From contig NZ_QMEM01000004.1 in NCBI RefSeq assembly GCF_003390915.1, positions 186,001-250,000 on the forward strand: a stretch of 64,000 nucleotides of DNA. The letters run 5' to 3'. The DNA comes from Lewinella sp. IMCC34183. Its GTDB lineage: Bacteria > Bacteroidota > Bacteroidia > Chitinophagales > Saprospiraceae. The translations under genes were made by a program, and so were the position numbers. The notes beneath the pieces are model-generated. The model was not told where the DNA came from. It ran no database searches and saw nothing but the letters and a program-made list of their open reading frames with translations. How positions within the stretch are numbered: the stretch's first letter is position 1; every line of letters starts with the position of its first letter. This document shows, one piece after another, positions 39,149 through 47,518 of the stretch.

Positions 39149-39763
39149 CTAGGGGATATCGTCGGGCGGGGCGGGGCCGGAGTCGCGGCCCTTTGGATGG
39201 TAAGCCTTCACGTTTCGCGCGGCCTTTTCCACGGTTTCCCGGATGCGCTTCCGGCGGGTCGCTTCCGTTTTCGCGCTCTTGATCCAGAACAGGATGAGGC
39301 GCTTGCCAGAGGCGGGGAAACGGTCATAGTAGAAGGCCGCGCTGTCGGTAGCCGCCAGGGCTTCCTCGAGGTCGGGGGGCACGATCAGCGCTTCGACATC
39401 GTCCAGGAAAGTCCAGCAGCCGTTCGCTTTGGCGATCTCCACCAGCGCCTCGCCGGCGGGGGTCATGCGCCCCTCCCCGCGGAGCCGCGCCACCTTCTCC
39501 TTGTTGATGCCGGACCAGTTGCTCTTCGGGTTGCGCGGACTGATACGGATCATGGTCCGGTCGGCGTCCAGCTTGCGGGGCAGGCTGTCCACCCAGCCGT
39601 AGCAGAGCAGCTCGTCCACTAGCTCGCTCCAGGAGACGTGCCGTTCGCCGGTGTGCTTGCGGTAGCGGACCAGCCATACGCTGCCCGAGGTGGCGTGGTT
39701 CGCCTCCAGCCAACTGCGGAGTTCTTCCGTGGATTCGATTTGGATGCGCTCTAATTCCGGCAT
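39149..39763 (-). CDS. YdeI/OmpD-associated family protein
   Basis: A 204-residue cytoplasmic protein; I use the ATG at 39763 (MPELERIQIESTEELRSWL). The N-terminal half matches the YdeI-like fold (SVWLVRYRKHTGERHVSW, YGWVDSLPRKLDADR). The C-terminus carries an OmdA domain (bacteriocin-protection family) with FWIKSAKTEATRRKRI. Members are implicated in resistance to cationic antimicrobials or in stress, by family annotation only. Confidence 0.87.
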   Translation of the reverse strand: MPELERIQIESTEELRSWLEANHATSGSVWLVRYRKHTGERHVSWSELVDELLCYGWVDSLPRKLDADRTMIRISPRNPKSNWSGINKEKVARLRGEGRMTPAGEALVEIAKANGCWTFLDDVEALIVPPDLEEALAATDSAAFYYDRFPASGKRLILFWIKSAKTEATRRKRIRETVEKAARNVKAYHPKGRDSGPAPPDDIP

Positions 39764-39810
39764 GGTGGGGGGGATCGCTGACCACCAAATATAGGCTACC
39801 CGGGACCTGG

Positions 39811-40290
39811 TTATGTCTCCCGCAACACCTCCCGCCACCGGTCGCTCTCCGCAAATTCCCTGATTACCAGGTTCCGGCGGTGAAGCAGGCGGGTCATGTA
39901 AGCTTCCAGAAACAGCCAATCAGCCAGCCTACCCAGCACCCCCAGGGGGGCAGTATAGTCAAAAACATCTGTCATAAGCGTACCCGTGGCTATGCTCCCG
40001 AATCGGTGTTCGTGGCGAAAGCGGCGGAATGCCCCCTGGACCATCTCATCCGCAAAGAAAGTGGGCCGATCGTAGTCGGTTACCCTGGCCGTCAGGGTCT
40101 GGTAGATGCCGAAGTGGCGCGCCCGCCAGGTGACCGACTCGCCCGCTCCAATCAAACCCTACGTCCGGCCGGCGATGGCCTCCTCCTGAGTATGGGCGGT
40201 GGACACCTGATGCAGATCAACACTGCGTGCTAGGTCGAATACCACCTCAATCGGCGCAGCAATATTGGTGTGAAGTAGGATTATCGGCAC
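39811..40290 (-). pseudogene. SRPBCC-family gene interrupted by TAG at codon 44
   Basis: From a GTG at 40290 the frame reads VPIILLHTNIAAPIEVVFDL..., a normal SRPBCC N-terminus. It continues AHTQEEAIAGRT, hits TAG (40159-40161), then resumes in the same frame with GLIGAGESVTWRARHFG to the proper end WREVLRET at 39811. Except for that single stop it is full length (159 codons). A TTG two codons after the stop could restart translation. The family binds hydrophobic ligands in a helix-grip fold. A fragmentary paralogue lies at 37107-37222. Confidence 0.85.
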
Positions 40291-40546
40291 TTGTCAGTCA
40301 ATTGGATAGGAGGCCACATCAACCGCGAACAGCACACCGCTCGTAAAGGTGCGCGGTATCTGATCGCGGGTCGATCTGCAAGTTGTGCCATCGATCAAAT
40401 AGGGTTACTGACGAAAATTACGGGATTTGTATATCCCTAATGAGGCGCGGACGCAGGTGCAGGGACTGAACCAAAAAAGGAATACCCCCCGGTTACCGAC
40501 TTGGCACTCGCTCCACCAGCTACCGGAGACGCCTTGCCTTTACGGC
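40291..40546. other. Intergenic stretch without a supported gene
   Basis: About 250 bp between the divergent SRPBCC and nuclease pseudogenes. Nothing identifiable was found. Confidence 0.4.
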
Positions 40547-40867
40547 ATTGTAAAAATTCTCCTGCTGCTCTTCTCCTGCGATCTCCCTCAGCGGTTCCCG
40601 GCCTGGGGCGCCCACGGCCACCGCATCGTGGCCCACATCGCCGACGAGAACCTCAACGATGCGGCCCGCCAGGCGTGCGAGGACGCACCGCAAACCTGGA
40701 TGGAGGAGTCGGTGGTGCTGCGCGAGCGCATCTACAATACCCTCTACGACAGTACCGACCGCGAAACCGGCCTCCCCGACCTCGGCTACGATTACCAGCA
40801 CAACTTCCTGCCCACCGTGGAGGAGCGCCTCGGGGCGGCGGCGCTGCTCAGCCGCATCCTGCAGTAG
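40547..40867 (+). pseudogene. S1/P1-type nuclease with large internal deletion
   Basis: The frame contains a signal-peptide-like stretch (KILLLLFS) and the mature N-terminus WGAHGHRIVAHIADENL, with the zinc-binding Trp1/His of S1/P1 nucleases. It then jumps to the family's C-terminal region (WMEESVVLRERIYNTLYD ... GYDYQHNFLPTVEERLGAA). The ~150 middle residues holding the remaining zinc ligands are gone, apparently by an in-frame deletion. No proper ATG precedes the signal region. It cannot be an active nuclease. Confidence 0.75.
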
Positions 40868-40879
40868 TCGACGGTGGGG

Positions 40880-41266
40880 GCGTGATTAACGGCGTGGGTC
40901 CGCCACACGGCGGCGCACCAGCGAAGGATCATGGCGTCGCGCTCCGGGCCGGGCCGGGCCGGGTAAGATGTCGAGGACCTCATTGGCCGTAACGTCTCCA
41001 CGGTCTTCGGGAAGCACGAGGGGCGGAAATTCGGATTTGTCCCTTGCGAGCTCGACGTGGGCCAGCTGCACCTCGCGGCCGATGTAGCCCTTCTCCAGGG
41101 CCAGATAGAGCCCGACCAGGGCGTAGAGCAGGCCGATGGGCCGGTCGTATGGCTTGGCCGTCTATGCCGTTTGCGCATCGACGCTGTGCTGGTGCACGAA
41201 GCGGTCCGGCTGCGGGTGGTTGAGGGTGTAGTAGCTGAGTTGGTGGTAGGCTTCCGAGCGTTCCAT
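40880..41266 (-). pseudogene. DUF5946-family gene with TAG at codon 35 and a repeat-expansion frameshift
   Basis: Starts at 41266 with MERSEAYHQLSYYTLNHPQP, a DUF5946 N-terminus, and meets an in-frame TAG at 41162-41164. The frame resumes (IGLLYALVGLYLALEKGYIG, REVQLAHVELARDKSEF). Near the end four copies of the 5-mer CCGGG (40944-40963, plus strand) shift the frame. With two copies the reading would be LPGPERDAMILRWCAAVW, the family's C-terminus, which is present in the other frame. Both lesions make it non-functional. Confidence 0.85.
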
Positions 41267-41291
41267 GGCTGAGGGCGTATGCGGATGGATG

Positions 41292-41726
41292 CTATTCCCG
41301 CCGGTAAAAGATATAGTCGGTTTTCGGGGGTTCCAGGCCGCTGGCGCGGAAATCGGCGATGATCTGCCCGCGGTGGTGGGCGGTGTGGTTGGCTACGTGC
41401 AGCAGGATATCCTCCACGGTATTTACGAACGGATCGCCCTGCGAATTCACGTAGGCGACTTCCATTTCCGGGGAGAATTGCTTGAGGATCTCCAGGGTAT
41501 CCCGGTAGTTATCGTGGTTGATCTGCGCGCAGTCCTCGTAGGTATGAATATCCCGTATCCCAAAGGCAGGACGGCGCAGGATACGGGCGTTCCAAACCTG
41601 GTGGGCGTTCAGCAGGTGGCAGAAGAGGGGGTAGGTTCGTTCGGGCAGTTCGTGGCCGTGGCTGTCCAGCTCATAGAGGACGCGGTCGTTGGTGCTGCGG
41701 TGGTATTCGAAGAGTTGGGAGAGCAA
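41292..41726 (-). CDS. DinB-family protein
   Basis: A 144-residue four-helix-bundle protein of the DinB/YfiT type. Metal-ligand histidines are visible in HLLNAHQVW near residue 37 and in HVANHTAHHRGQI near 110. These bind a divalent metal, often nickel or zinc. Many members are bacillithiol- or mycothiol-dependent transferases or act in stress responses; the reaction here is unknown. It is divergent from hflX, whose start lies about 50 bp away. Confidence 0.88.
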   Translation of the reverse strand: MLSQLFEYHRSTNDRVLYELDSHGHELPERTYPLFCHLLNAHQVWNARILRRPAFGIRDIHTYEDCAQINHDNYRDTLEILKQFSPEMEVAYVNSQGDPFVNTVEDILLHVANHTAHHRGQIIADFRASGLEPPKTDYIFYRRE

Positions 41727-41777
41727 GGGAAGGGGGTATTGGCAACTAATCGCGTAAGCGTCGGGTTATTTCAATCT

Positions 41778-42989
41778 ATGGCGAATGAATGGAACGTAGG
41801 CCAGAAGGCCAATGGATTAGTACAGGAGACGGAATACGCCGTCGTGGTGGGCGTTGTGTTACGCGACCAGACCGAAGAGTTGGTCACCGAGCACCTCGAC
41901 GAGCTGGAGTTTCTGGCGGAGACCGCAGGTGCAAAGACCGTCAAGCGATTCGTGCAAAAACTGGATCACCCCGATAACCGCACCTTCGTCGGCAGCGGCA
42001 AGGCACAGGAAATCGCCGACTACGTGGACCAGCACGAGGACGTCTCGATGGTCATCTTCGACGACGACCTCAGCGGCAAGCAGGTAAACATCCTGGAGAC
42101 GCTGATGAAGGTCAAGATCATCGACCGCTCCACCCTTATCCTCGACATCTTCGCCCGCCGCGCCCAGACGGCCCAGGCCAAGACCCAGGTGGAGCTGGCC
42201 CAGATGCAGTACCTCCTGCCCCGCCTGCGCGGCCTCTGGACGCACCTTGAGCGGCAGCGCGGCGGTATCGGCATGCGCGGCCCCGGTGAGACGGAAATCG
42301 AGACCGACCGCCGGATCGTGCGCGATAAAATCTCCAAGCTGAAGAAGGACCTTGAGAAGATTGACAAGCAGGCCGAAACCCGCCGCAAGGGCCGCGATGC
42401 CATGGTCCGGGTGGCGCTGGTGGGCTACACGAACGTGGGCAAATCTACCCTCATGAACCTGCTCACGAAGAGCGACGTCTTTGCCGAGGACAAGCTCTTC
42501 GCCACGTTGGACACGACCGTACGGAAGGTCGCCTACGAGGGTATTCCCTTCCTGCTGACGGATACGGTAGGTTTCATCCGCAAGCTGCCCCACCACCTCA
42601 TCGAGTCGTTCCGCTCCACCCTCGACGAGGTCAAGGAGAGCGATATCCTCCTGCACGTGGTCGACGTCGCCCACCCCCAGTACGACGACCAGATCCGCAC
42701 CGTCCAGGGCCTGCTTAAGGAGATGAATTGCCAGGACAAGCCCACCCTGCTCGTCTTCAACAAGATCGACCTCTTCCGCGAGCGCAACTACGACATGTAC
42801 CTCGACGCCGCCGGCCGGGAAGAGGTAGAAGGCGACCTGGCCAAGGGCCTCAAAGCTGAGTTCGGGCAGGAGGCCATGCTCGTCAGTGCCCAGACCAAGG
42901 AAAACATCAACGAGCTGCGCCAGCGCCTCACGGAAATGGTGAAGGAGGAATACCAGCAGACGTATCCTTACATCGCCAAGCAGTGGTAG
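41778..42989 (+). CDS. hflX: GTPase HflX
   Basis: A 403-residue ribosome-associated GTPase that splits stalled or hibernating ribosomes under stress. I use the ATG at 41778 (MANEWNVGQK); the long upstream extension lies over the divergent DinB gene. The HflX N-domain (RTFVGSGKAQEI, RAQTAQAKTQVELAQ) is followed by the glycine-rich GGIGMRGPGETEIETDRR. The G domain has Walker A GYTNVGKS at 216-223, G3 DTVGFI and G4 NKID. Confidence 0.96.
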   Translation: MANEWNVGQKANGLVQETEYAVVVGVVLRDQTEELVTEHLDELEFLAETAGAKTVKRFVQKLDHPDNRTFVGSGKAQEIADYVDQHEDVSMVIFDDDLSGKQVNILETLMKVKIIDRSTLILDIFARRAQTAQAKTQVELAQMQYLLPRLRGLWTHLERQRGGIGMRGPGETEIETDRRIVRDKISKLKKDLEKIDKQAETRRKGRDAMVRVALVGYTNVGKSTLMNLLTKSDVFAEDKLFATLDTTVRKVAYEGIPFLLTDTVGFIRKLPHHLIESFRSTLDEVKESDILLHVVDVAHPQYDDQIRTVQGLLKEMNCQDKPTLLVFNKIDLFRERNYDMYLDAAGREEVEGDLAKGLKAEFGQEAMLVSAQTKENINELRQRLTEMVKEEYQQTYPYIAKQW

Positions 42990-43042
42990 GGAGGAATAGT
43001 ACTGTAGTTCGGTAGTTCTGTAGTCGCGCGGCTCTTGCCGGT

Positions 43043-43112
43043 CGCTGCGCTCTCGGTAGAGGCAGCGGAGGATATCGGATGTGAGCCGACGTAGGAGGCC
43101 TCATCCGATATC
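43043..43112. repeat. Two adjacent hairpins, the second an ATATCGGATG palindrome
   Basis: 43043-43067 folds as CGCTGC..CTC/GAG..GCAGCG. At 43071-43112 GATATCGGATG pairs perfectly with CATCCGATATC around a 20-base loop. The second resembles the units of the array at 45681-46075 and the palindrome at 56644. Confidence 0.8.
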
Positions 43113-43161
43113 CGTAGCGGACGCAAGGCGTCGTACCTTAAACAGGAATCAATCCGCAGCG

Positions 43162-44064
43162 ATGCCAACTACAACCATCAGCAAGGGCGCGGACCGCCAG
43201 TTAGTGCACCACATCCGATGTGCGAAGGAAAGCCTTTGGCTAGTCGTGCCGGTAGTCATCTGTCTTTTGGGTGCTCAAGCCGGAATCGCACAGACCCTCC
43301 TGCGGGGGCGGGTGGTAAACTGCGGCGATACAACGGGCATCCCATACGCCAATCTGTATTCGCGCGCGCTGATGCTCGGCACCGTGGCGGACTCCCTCGG
43401 AAATTTCAACCTGTCTCTACCGGCCGATTCCCTCGACGACTGCGCGTTCACCATCTCCAGCGTAGGGTTTGCGTCCGAGGAATATACCCTAGGTAAGGCA
43501 ATCCAGTCGTCACCTGCCGCACCCTGTCTTTTTCCCGTACCACTCGACGTACCACAGGTCACGGTGGCCAGCAAACGTTTCCGTGACCAGAAGACTTACG
43601 GTAATACTTCTGAGTCGAGCAACATCGTATCCGGCTGGGCCGTGCGGGCCCGGAGCGGTGCGGAACGGGGAGCGCTTATTCGCCTGAAACCTGGCCGCGA
43701 CCACCTGCTGAAGGAGATCGGAATTCATATTGCACATTCTACCTACGACAGCCTGCGGCTTCGCTTCAATCTGTATTCGGTGCCCGAGGGGGAAATTGCC
43801 AGGGAGCCTTCCCATTCGTGGCTTGTTCAGACGGACCGCGACAACGGCTGGATAAAGGCGCAGGTGTCCCAAGCAGTGATCGCCCGGGAACGCATCTTCC
43901 TCTCGGTAGAGATCGTCGAAACCTGGTCAAGACGGGAACGGGACGTCCTTCATCTTTCCGCTGGTTTGTTGACCGCCGGCCTCTACCACCGTGAATCCAG
44001 GGCGCTCCCCTGGCAGCGGGCGAAAGCGGGGCTAAGCCTGACCGTCACCACCCTACGGGAATGA
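43162..44064 (+). CDS. Exported protein with carboxypeptidase-regulatory-like domain
   Basis: A 300-residue protein starting at the ATG at 43162, with a hydrophobic segment (LWLVVPVVICLLGAQAGIAQ, about 26-45) acting as signal peptide. Residues 48-110 resemble a CarboxypepD_reg-like beta-sandwich (LLRGRVVNCGDTTGIPYANL, then a DSLGNF turn and ISSVGFASEEY). This is the same plug-proximal domain that opens many TonB-dependent transporters, but there is no transporter behind it. The C-terminal half (LKEIGIHIAHSTYDSLRLRF) resembles standalone Bacteroidota proteins of unknown function. Regulation and partner unknown. Confidence 0.7.
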   Translation: MPTTTISKGADRQLVHHIRCAKESLWLVVPVVICLLGAQAGIAQTLLRGRVVNCGDTTGIPYANLYSRALMLGTVADSLGNFNLSLPADSLDDCAFTISSVGFASEEYTLGKAIQSSPAAPCLFPVPLDVPQVTVASKRFRDQKTYGNTSESSNIVSGWAVRARSGAERGALIRLKPGRDHLLKEIGIHIAHSTYDSLRLRFNLYSVPEGEIAREPSHSWLVQTDRDNGWIKAQVSQAVIARERIFLSVEIVETWSRRERDVLHLSAGLLTAGLYHRESRALPWQRAKAGLSLTVTTLRE

Positions 44065-44101
44065 GCCCCCCGGCGGTATCTTAGGGAACGAACGAAGGCC
44101 T

Positions 44102-44923
44102 ATGTCCATACCACACTCCCCTACCCTGGCCGATCGCCACCTGCGTGTCGCGGGGCGGGTACTGGTGGCGACCGTCTGGAGCAGCGCCGTCATCTTCGGC
44201 CTCTATATCCTTGCTTTTTACTTCGTGGGGCTGTTGTCGGGCAACACGGGGCAGTGGAACGAGGTACTGCCCGGCCTGTACGATGCCAATACCCGGTCGG
44301 CGACCTTCGGTATCGGGCTGCACTTCGCGGCGGGGGGCATCATCCTCATCCTGGGTTGCGTGCAGCTGGTACCGGCGATACGGCTGCGCTACCCGTTGGC
44401 TCACCGCTGGCTGGGGCGCGTCTACGTGGTGGCGGCCTTGCTGACGGCCCTGGGTGGCCTGAGCTTCATCGCGGCAAAGGGGACGATCGGCGGGTGGCTC
44501 ATGGACGTAGCCTTCACGGGCTACGGGCTGCTCACGGGCCTGGCCGCGGTGCAGACGATCCGCTACGCGCGCGCCGGAGCATTCGCCCGGCACCGGGCCT
44601 GGGGGATCCGGCTGTTCGCCCTGGCGATCGGCTCGTGGCTGTACCGTATGGACTACGGATTCTGGTTCCTGTTCACCGGGGGAGCGGGGCATACCCAGCT
44701 CTTTCGCGGCCCCTTCGACTACTTCATGGACTTCTGGTTCTACCTGCCCAACCTACTGGTCGCCGAGGTATTCATCGGCCGCCGCGAACTGCTCGGCGGG
44801 CGCTGGGCGAAGGTGAGCGCGACCGTGGCCGTCTACCTGACCACGGCTTTTCTCGTGTTGGCCACGTATTTCTTCACGAAGGAATTCTGGGGGCCGGCCA
44901 TCCTTGGCGTATTTCAGTCCTGA
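44102..44923 (+). CDS. DUF2306-family membrane protein
   Basis: A 273-residue integral membrane protein with about seven to eight helices. GIGLHFAAGGIILILGCVQL and LAHRWLGRVYVVAALLTALG match the DUF2306 core, including the His in HRWLGR and the later HRAWGIRLFAL. These histidines suggest a heme or metal site, but that is inferred. It ends 10 bp inside the convergent DUF2071 gene, so the two 3' ends overlap. Confidence 0.82.
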   Translation: MSIPHSPTLADRHLRVAGRVLVATVWSSAVIFGLYILAFYFVGLLSGNTGQWNEVLPGLYDANTRSATFGIGLHFAAGGIILILGCVQLVPAIRLRYPLAHRWLGRVYVVAALLTALGGLSFIAAKGTIGGWLMDVAFTGYGLLTGLAAVQTIRYARAGAFARHRAWGIRLFALAIGSWLYRMDYGFWFLFTGGAGHTQLFRGPFDYFMDFWFYLPNLLVAEVFIGRRELLGGRWAKVSATVAVYLTTAFLVLATYFFTKEFWGPAILGVFQS

Positions 44924-45639
44924 TCGGAGAACCTAAGCGTCTGCTTCCCCATAATTTGGATCGGCGAACCCTCGGCCAGGAATACGGAGTCGGGAGTGGA
45001 CGAATTGAGGAAAGCAAAGCGATCCCCGTAATTGAGGGCAAAGTCTACCTCGATGGTGTGCTCCCGGACGCGGTACTTCTCCCAGCGCGGGTGGGCGACC
45101 TGATATTCGGTAGTGCGGTGAGCGTCTTTCCGGGAGTAGCCCCAGTAATGCTCGGTAATGAATTCTACCGCCCCGCCCTCCGGAATGGCGGTAGCTTGCC
45201 GTTCGGCGGTCACGCTGAAGGTCTGCCAGCGCTCCCCGACCCGCCACTGATACTGGGCGCGGCGCCCTTGATCGGTTTCCGTCCAGCGATGCCACATCGG
45301 GCGGGTCTCGTAGGCTTCTCCGTACAGCGTATTGGCCACGAAGGTGATGGCGGGTTTCGGTACGATCTCCTTGACAAACACCACGCCCCTGCGCCACTGC
45401 CCGTCCACCCTGCGCCGGACGTAAAAGCGGAGGTTCACCTCCTCGAAGTTTACGTGGAAGGGGACCTTTACTCCCAGCAGCCTGACGTCCCGGAACATAA
45501 ATCCGATCAGGCTGACGTAGGGACGGCCTTCCCAGGTATCCAGCTCGGTTCCCGCCGGCACGTACTCGGCCAGCACGGAAGCCTCCACCGGGTAGTTGGC
45601 GAACGCGAGTTTTCTCCATTCTGCGGTTAGGAAGGTCAT
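44914..45639 (-). CDS. DUF2071-family protein (YqjF-like)
   Basis: A 241-residue cytoplasmic protein beginning MTFLTAEWRKLAFANYPVEA, the DUF2071 signature, with later blocks YVSLIGFMFRDVRLLGVKVP and FEEVNLRFYVRR. The family fold resembles an acetoacetate-decarboxylase-like barrel; no reaction is established. Its upstream region is occupied by the repeat array at 45681-46075, so that array lies in its promoter region. Confidence 0.87.
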   Translation of the reverse strand: MTFLTAEWRKLAFANYPVEASVLAEYVPAGTELDTWEGRPYVSLIGFMFRDVRLLGVKVPFHVNFEEVNLRFYVRRRVDGQWRRGVVFVKEIVPKPAITFVANTLYGEAYETRPMWHRWTETDQGRRAQYQWRVGERWQTFSVTAERQATAIPEGGAVEFITEHYWGYSRKDAHRTTEYQVAHPRWEKYRVREHTIEVDFALNYGDRFAFLNSSTPDSVFLAEGSPIQIMGKQTLRFSDQD

Positions 45640-45680
45640 GGGTTGGGGCTGGCTGGTTGCTGGTTACGGGTTACGGGTTA

Positions 45681-46075
45681 GCGGAGGTCATCGGATGCGA
45701 GCCGAGTGCAGCGAGGCCTCATCTGATGTCCGGAGCGGGGGTGCGGGTTACGGGTTGCGGGTTGCGGGTTGCTGGTTACGGGTTAGCGGAGGTCATCGGA
45801 TGCGAGCCGAGTGCAGCGAGGCCTCATCTGATGTCCGGAGCGGGGGTGCGGGGGTGCGGGTTACGGGTTGCGGGGTGCGGGTTAGCGGAGGTCATCGGAT
45901 GCGAGCCGAGTGCAGCGAGGCCTCATCTGATGTCCGGAGCGGGGGTGCGGGTTACGGGTTACGGGTTACGGGTTACGGGTTGCGGGTTACGGGTTGCGGG
46001 TTACGGGTTAGCGGAGGTCATCGGATGCGAGCCGAGTGCAGCGAGGCCTCATCCGATGTCCGGAGCGAGGGTTGC
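45681..46075. repeat. Tandem array: four 60-bp palindromic cores separated by GGGTTAC/GGGTTGC heptads
   Basis: Cores starting GCGGAGGTCATCGGATGCGA at 45681, 45786, 45885 and 46011 each contain CATCGGATG facing CATCTGATG (copies 1-3) or CATCCGATG (copy 4), so pairing is kept. Between cores are variable runs of the heptamer GGGTTAC/GGGTTGC, giving irregular periods of 105, 99 and 126 bp. The array separates two divergent genes. Open frames through it are a by-product of the heptad period and composition. Confidence 0.92.
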
Positions 46076-46178
46076 GGGTAAGATGAGCGGTTGAAGAAAA
46101 TTGTTCAGGTGCGGGAGGGTAAACAATTGCCGGGGGCGGCGACCTTTACCGCAGAACCACCCGAAGCAGCCCCGGCCC

Positions 46179-47291
46179 ATGACCCGAACCGAATACATCG
46201 ACAAATACGCCCATCTCCTCGTCAACTACTGCGTAAACCTGCAGCCGGGGGAGCGCCTCTTCGTAGCCTCCACCACCCTGGCCGAGCCCCTGATCGACGC
46301 GCTGCAACGCGAGGTCCTTAAGGCAGGCGGCCACCTGGAAACTACCCTAGCCACCCGCGGGCAGGCCGAGGCCCTGCGGGAATACGGGAGCCCGGAGCAG
46401 TTTGCCTACCTGCCCACCCTCTACAGCCGGGCCATGCAGGAGTTCGAGGCCTACATCTACGTGAGTGCGCCCTTCAGCCTGCGCGAGCCGGAACCCGCCG
46501 CCAACCTCAAGGCCGCCCGGCGCGAAGCCTTCCAGCCCCTCCACGATACCTACTTCGCCCGTACGGCCGACCGGCGCCTCAAGCGAAGCATGTGTATCTA
46601 TCCCACCGAGGCGCTGGCCACCGAGGCGGGCATGACGGAAGAGGAATACGCCGCCTTCGTCTTCAATGCCTGCAAGCTCAACGAACCGGATCCCCGGGCA
46701 GCCTGGCTGGGAGTGCGCGAGCGGCAGCAGCGCGTGGTCGATCACCTGAATGCCTGTACCTCCTTCCGGTACGTCAACGACCGCAGCGACATCACCTTCA
46801 CCACCAAGGGGCGCACGTGGATCAACAGCGACGGACAGACCAACATGCCGAGCGGGGAAGTGTATACCAGCCCCGAGGAAGACAGCGTCAGCGGGCATAT
46901 CTACTTCGACTATCCGGCCATCCGCAACGGAGAAGAGGTACGCGGCGTCACTCTCAAGGTTACGGACGGCGAGATCCAGTCGTGGTCCGCGGAGAGTGGG
47001 CAGGCGGTACTCGACGAAACATTCGCGATTGCCGGCACCCGGCGGTTCGGGGAAGCGGCCATCGGTACGAACTACGACATCGACCGCTTCTCCAAGCAAA
47101 TCCTGTTCGATGAGAAGATCGGCGGCACCGTTCATATGGCCGTCGGTCAGAGCTACGCGCAGGCCGGTGGTAAAAACCAGAGCTCCGTACACTGGGACAT
47201 GATCGCCAATATGCGCGCATGCGGCCGCGTATACGCCGACAACAAACTGGTGTACGAAAATGGCCGGTTCATCTCCGAACTTTGGTCCTGA
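46179..47291 (+). CDS. M29-family metallo-aminopeptidase
   Basis: A 370-residue cytoplasmic thermophilic-type aminopeptidase that removes N-terminal residues with a co-catalytic metal pair. I use the ATG at 46179 (MTRTEYIDKYAHLLVNYCV). Metal ligands are visible: Glu in PSGEVYTSPEED, Glu in ILFDEKIGG, His in GGTVHMAVGQSY, then His and Asp in SVHWDMI. ALATEAGMTEEEYAAFVF is also family-typical. It is divergent from the DUF2071 gene across the repeat array. Confidence 0.92.
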   Translation: MTRTEYIDKYAHLLVNYCVNLQPGERLFVASTTLAEPLIDALQREVLKAGGHLETTLATRGQAEALREYGSPEQFAYLPTLYSRAMQEFEAYIYVSAPFSLREPEPAANLKAARREAFQPLHDTYFARTADRRLKRSMCIYPTEALATEAGMTEEEYAAFVFNACKLNEPDPRAAWLGVRERQQRVVDHLNACTSFRYVNDRSDITFTTKGRTWINSDGQTNMPSGEVYTSPEEDSVSGHIYFDYPAIRNGEEVRGVTLKVTDGEIQSWSAESGQAVLDETFAIAGTRRFGEAAIGTNYDIDRFSKQILFDEKIGGTVHMAVGQSYAQAGGKNQSSVHWDMIANMRACGRVYADNKLVYENGRFISELWS

Positions 47292-47518
47292 GGGTCGGGG
47301 CCAGTTTTCAGGGGCCCGCCGAGACGCCACAATATTTCGCCCACCGGGGGGTTTGTACTTCTTTATCGTGTTTTGATCCCCCGCGATAAAGCGGCGGCAC
47401 GTACTAACCGCAGCGGGCCGCATTACCCTTTCCTAAGAAAAGAGTTATCTTTGGTTTTGCCTCTTTTACTGCATTTTACCGCGGGAAAACCCTTTATTGA
47501 CTGAATTAACCTCCCACC

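Noticed and set aside
39811-41266. Programmed TAG readthrough or an alternative genetic code
   Set aside because: Neighbouring intact genes show no internal TAG, and one of the two TAG genes is also frameshifted, so decay is simpler.
45681-46075. Telomere-like GGGTTAC repeats or CRISPR
   Set aside because: Internal position, mixed GGGTTAC/GGGTTGC heptads and palindromic cores fit a minisatellite; spacers are not unique.
45596-46094. Coding sequence reading through the 45.7-kb repeats (SGGHRMRAECSEASSDVRSG repeats)
   Set aside because: Two frames are open at once because of repeat composition; unit lengths vary and there is no start context or family match.
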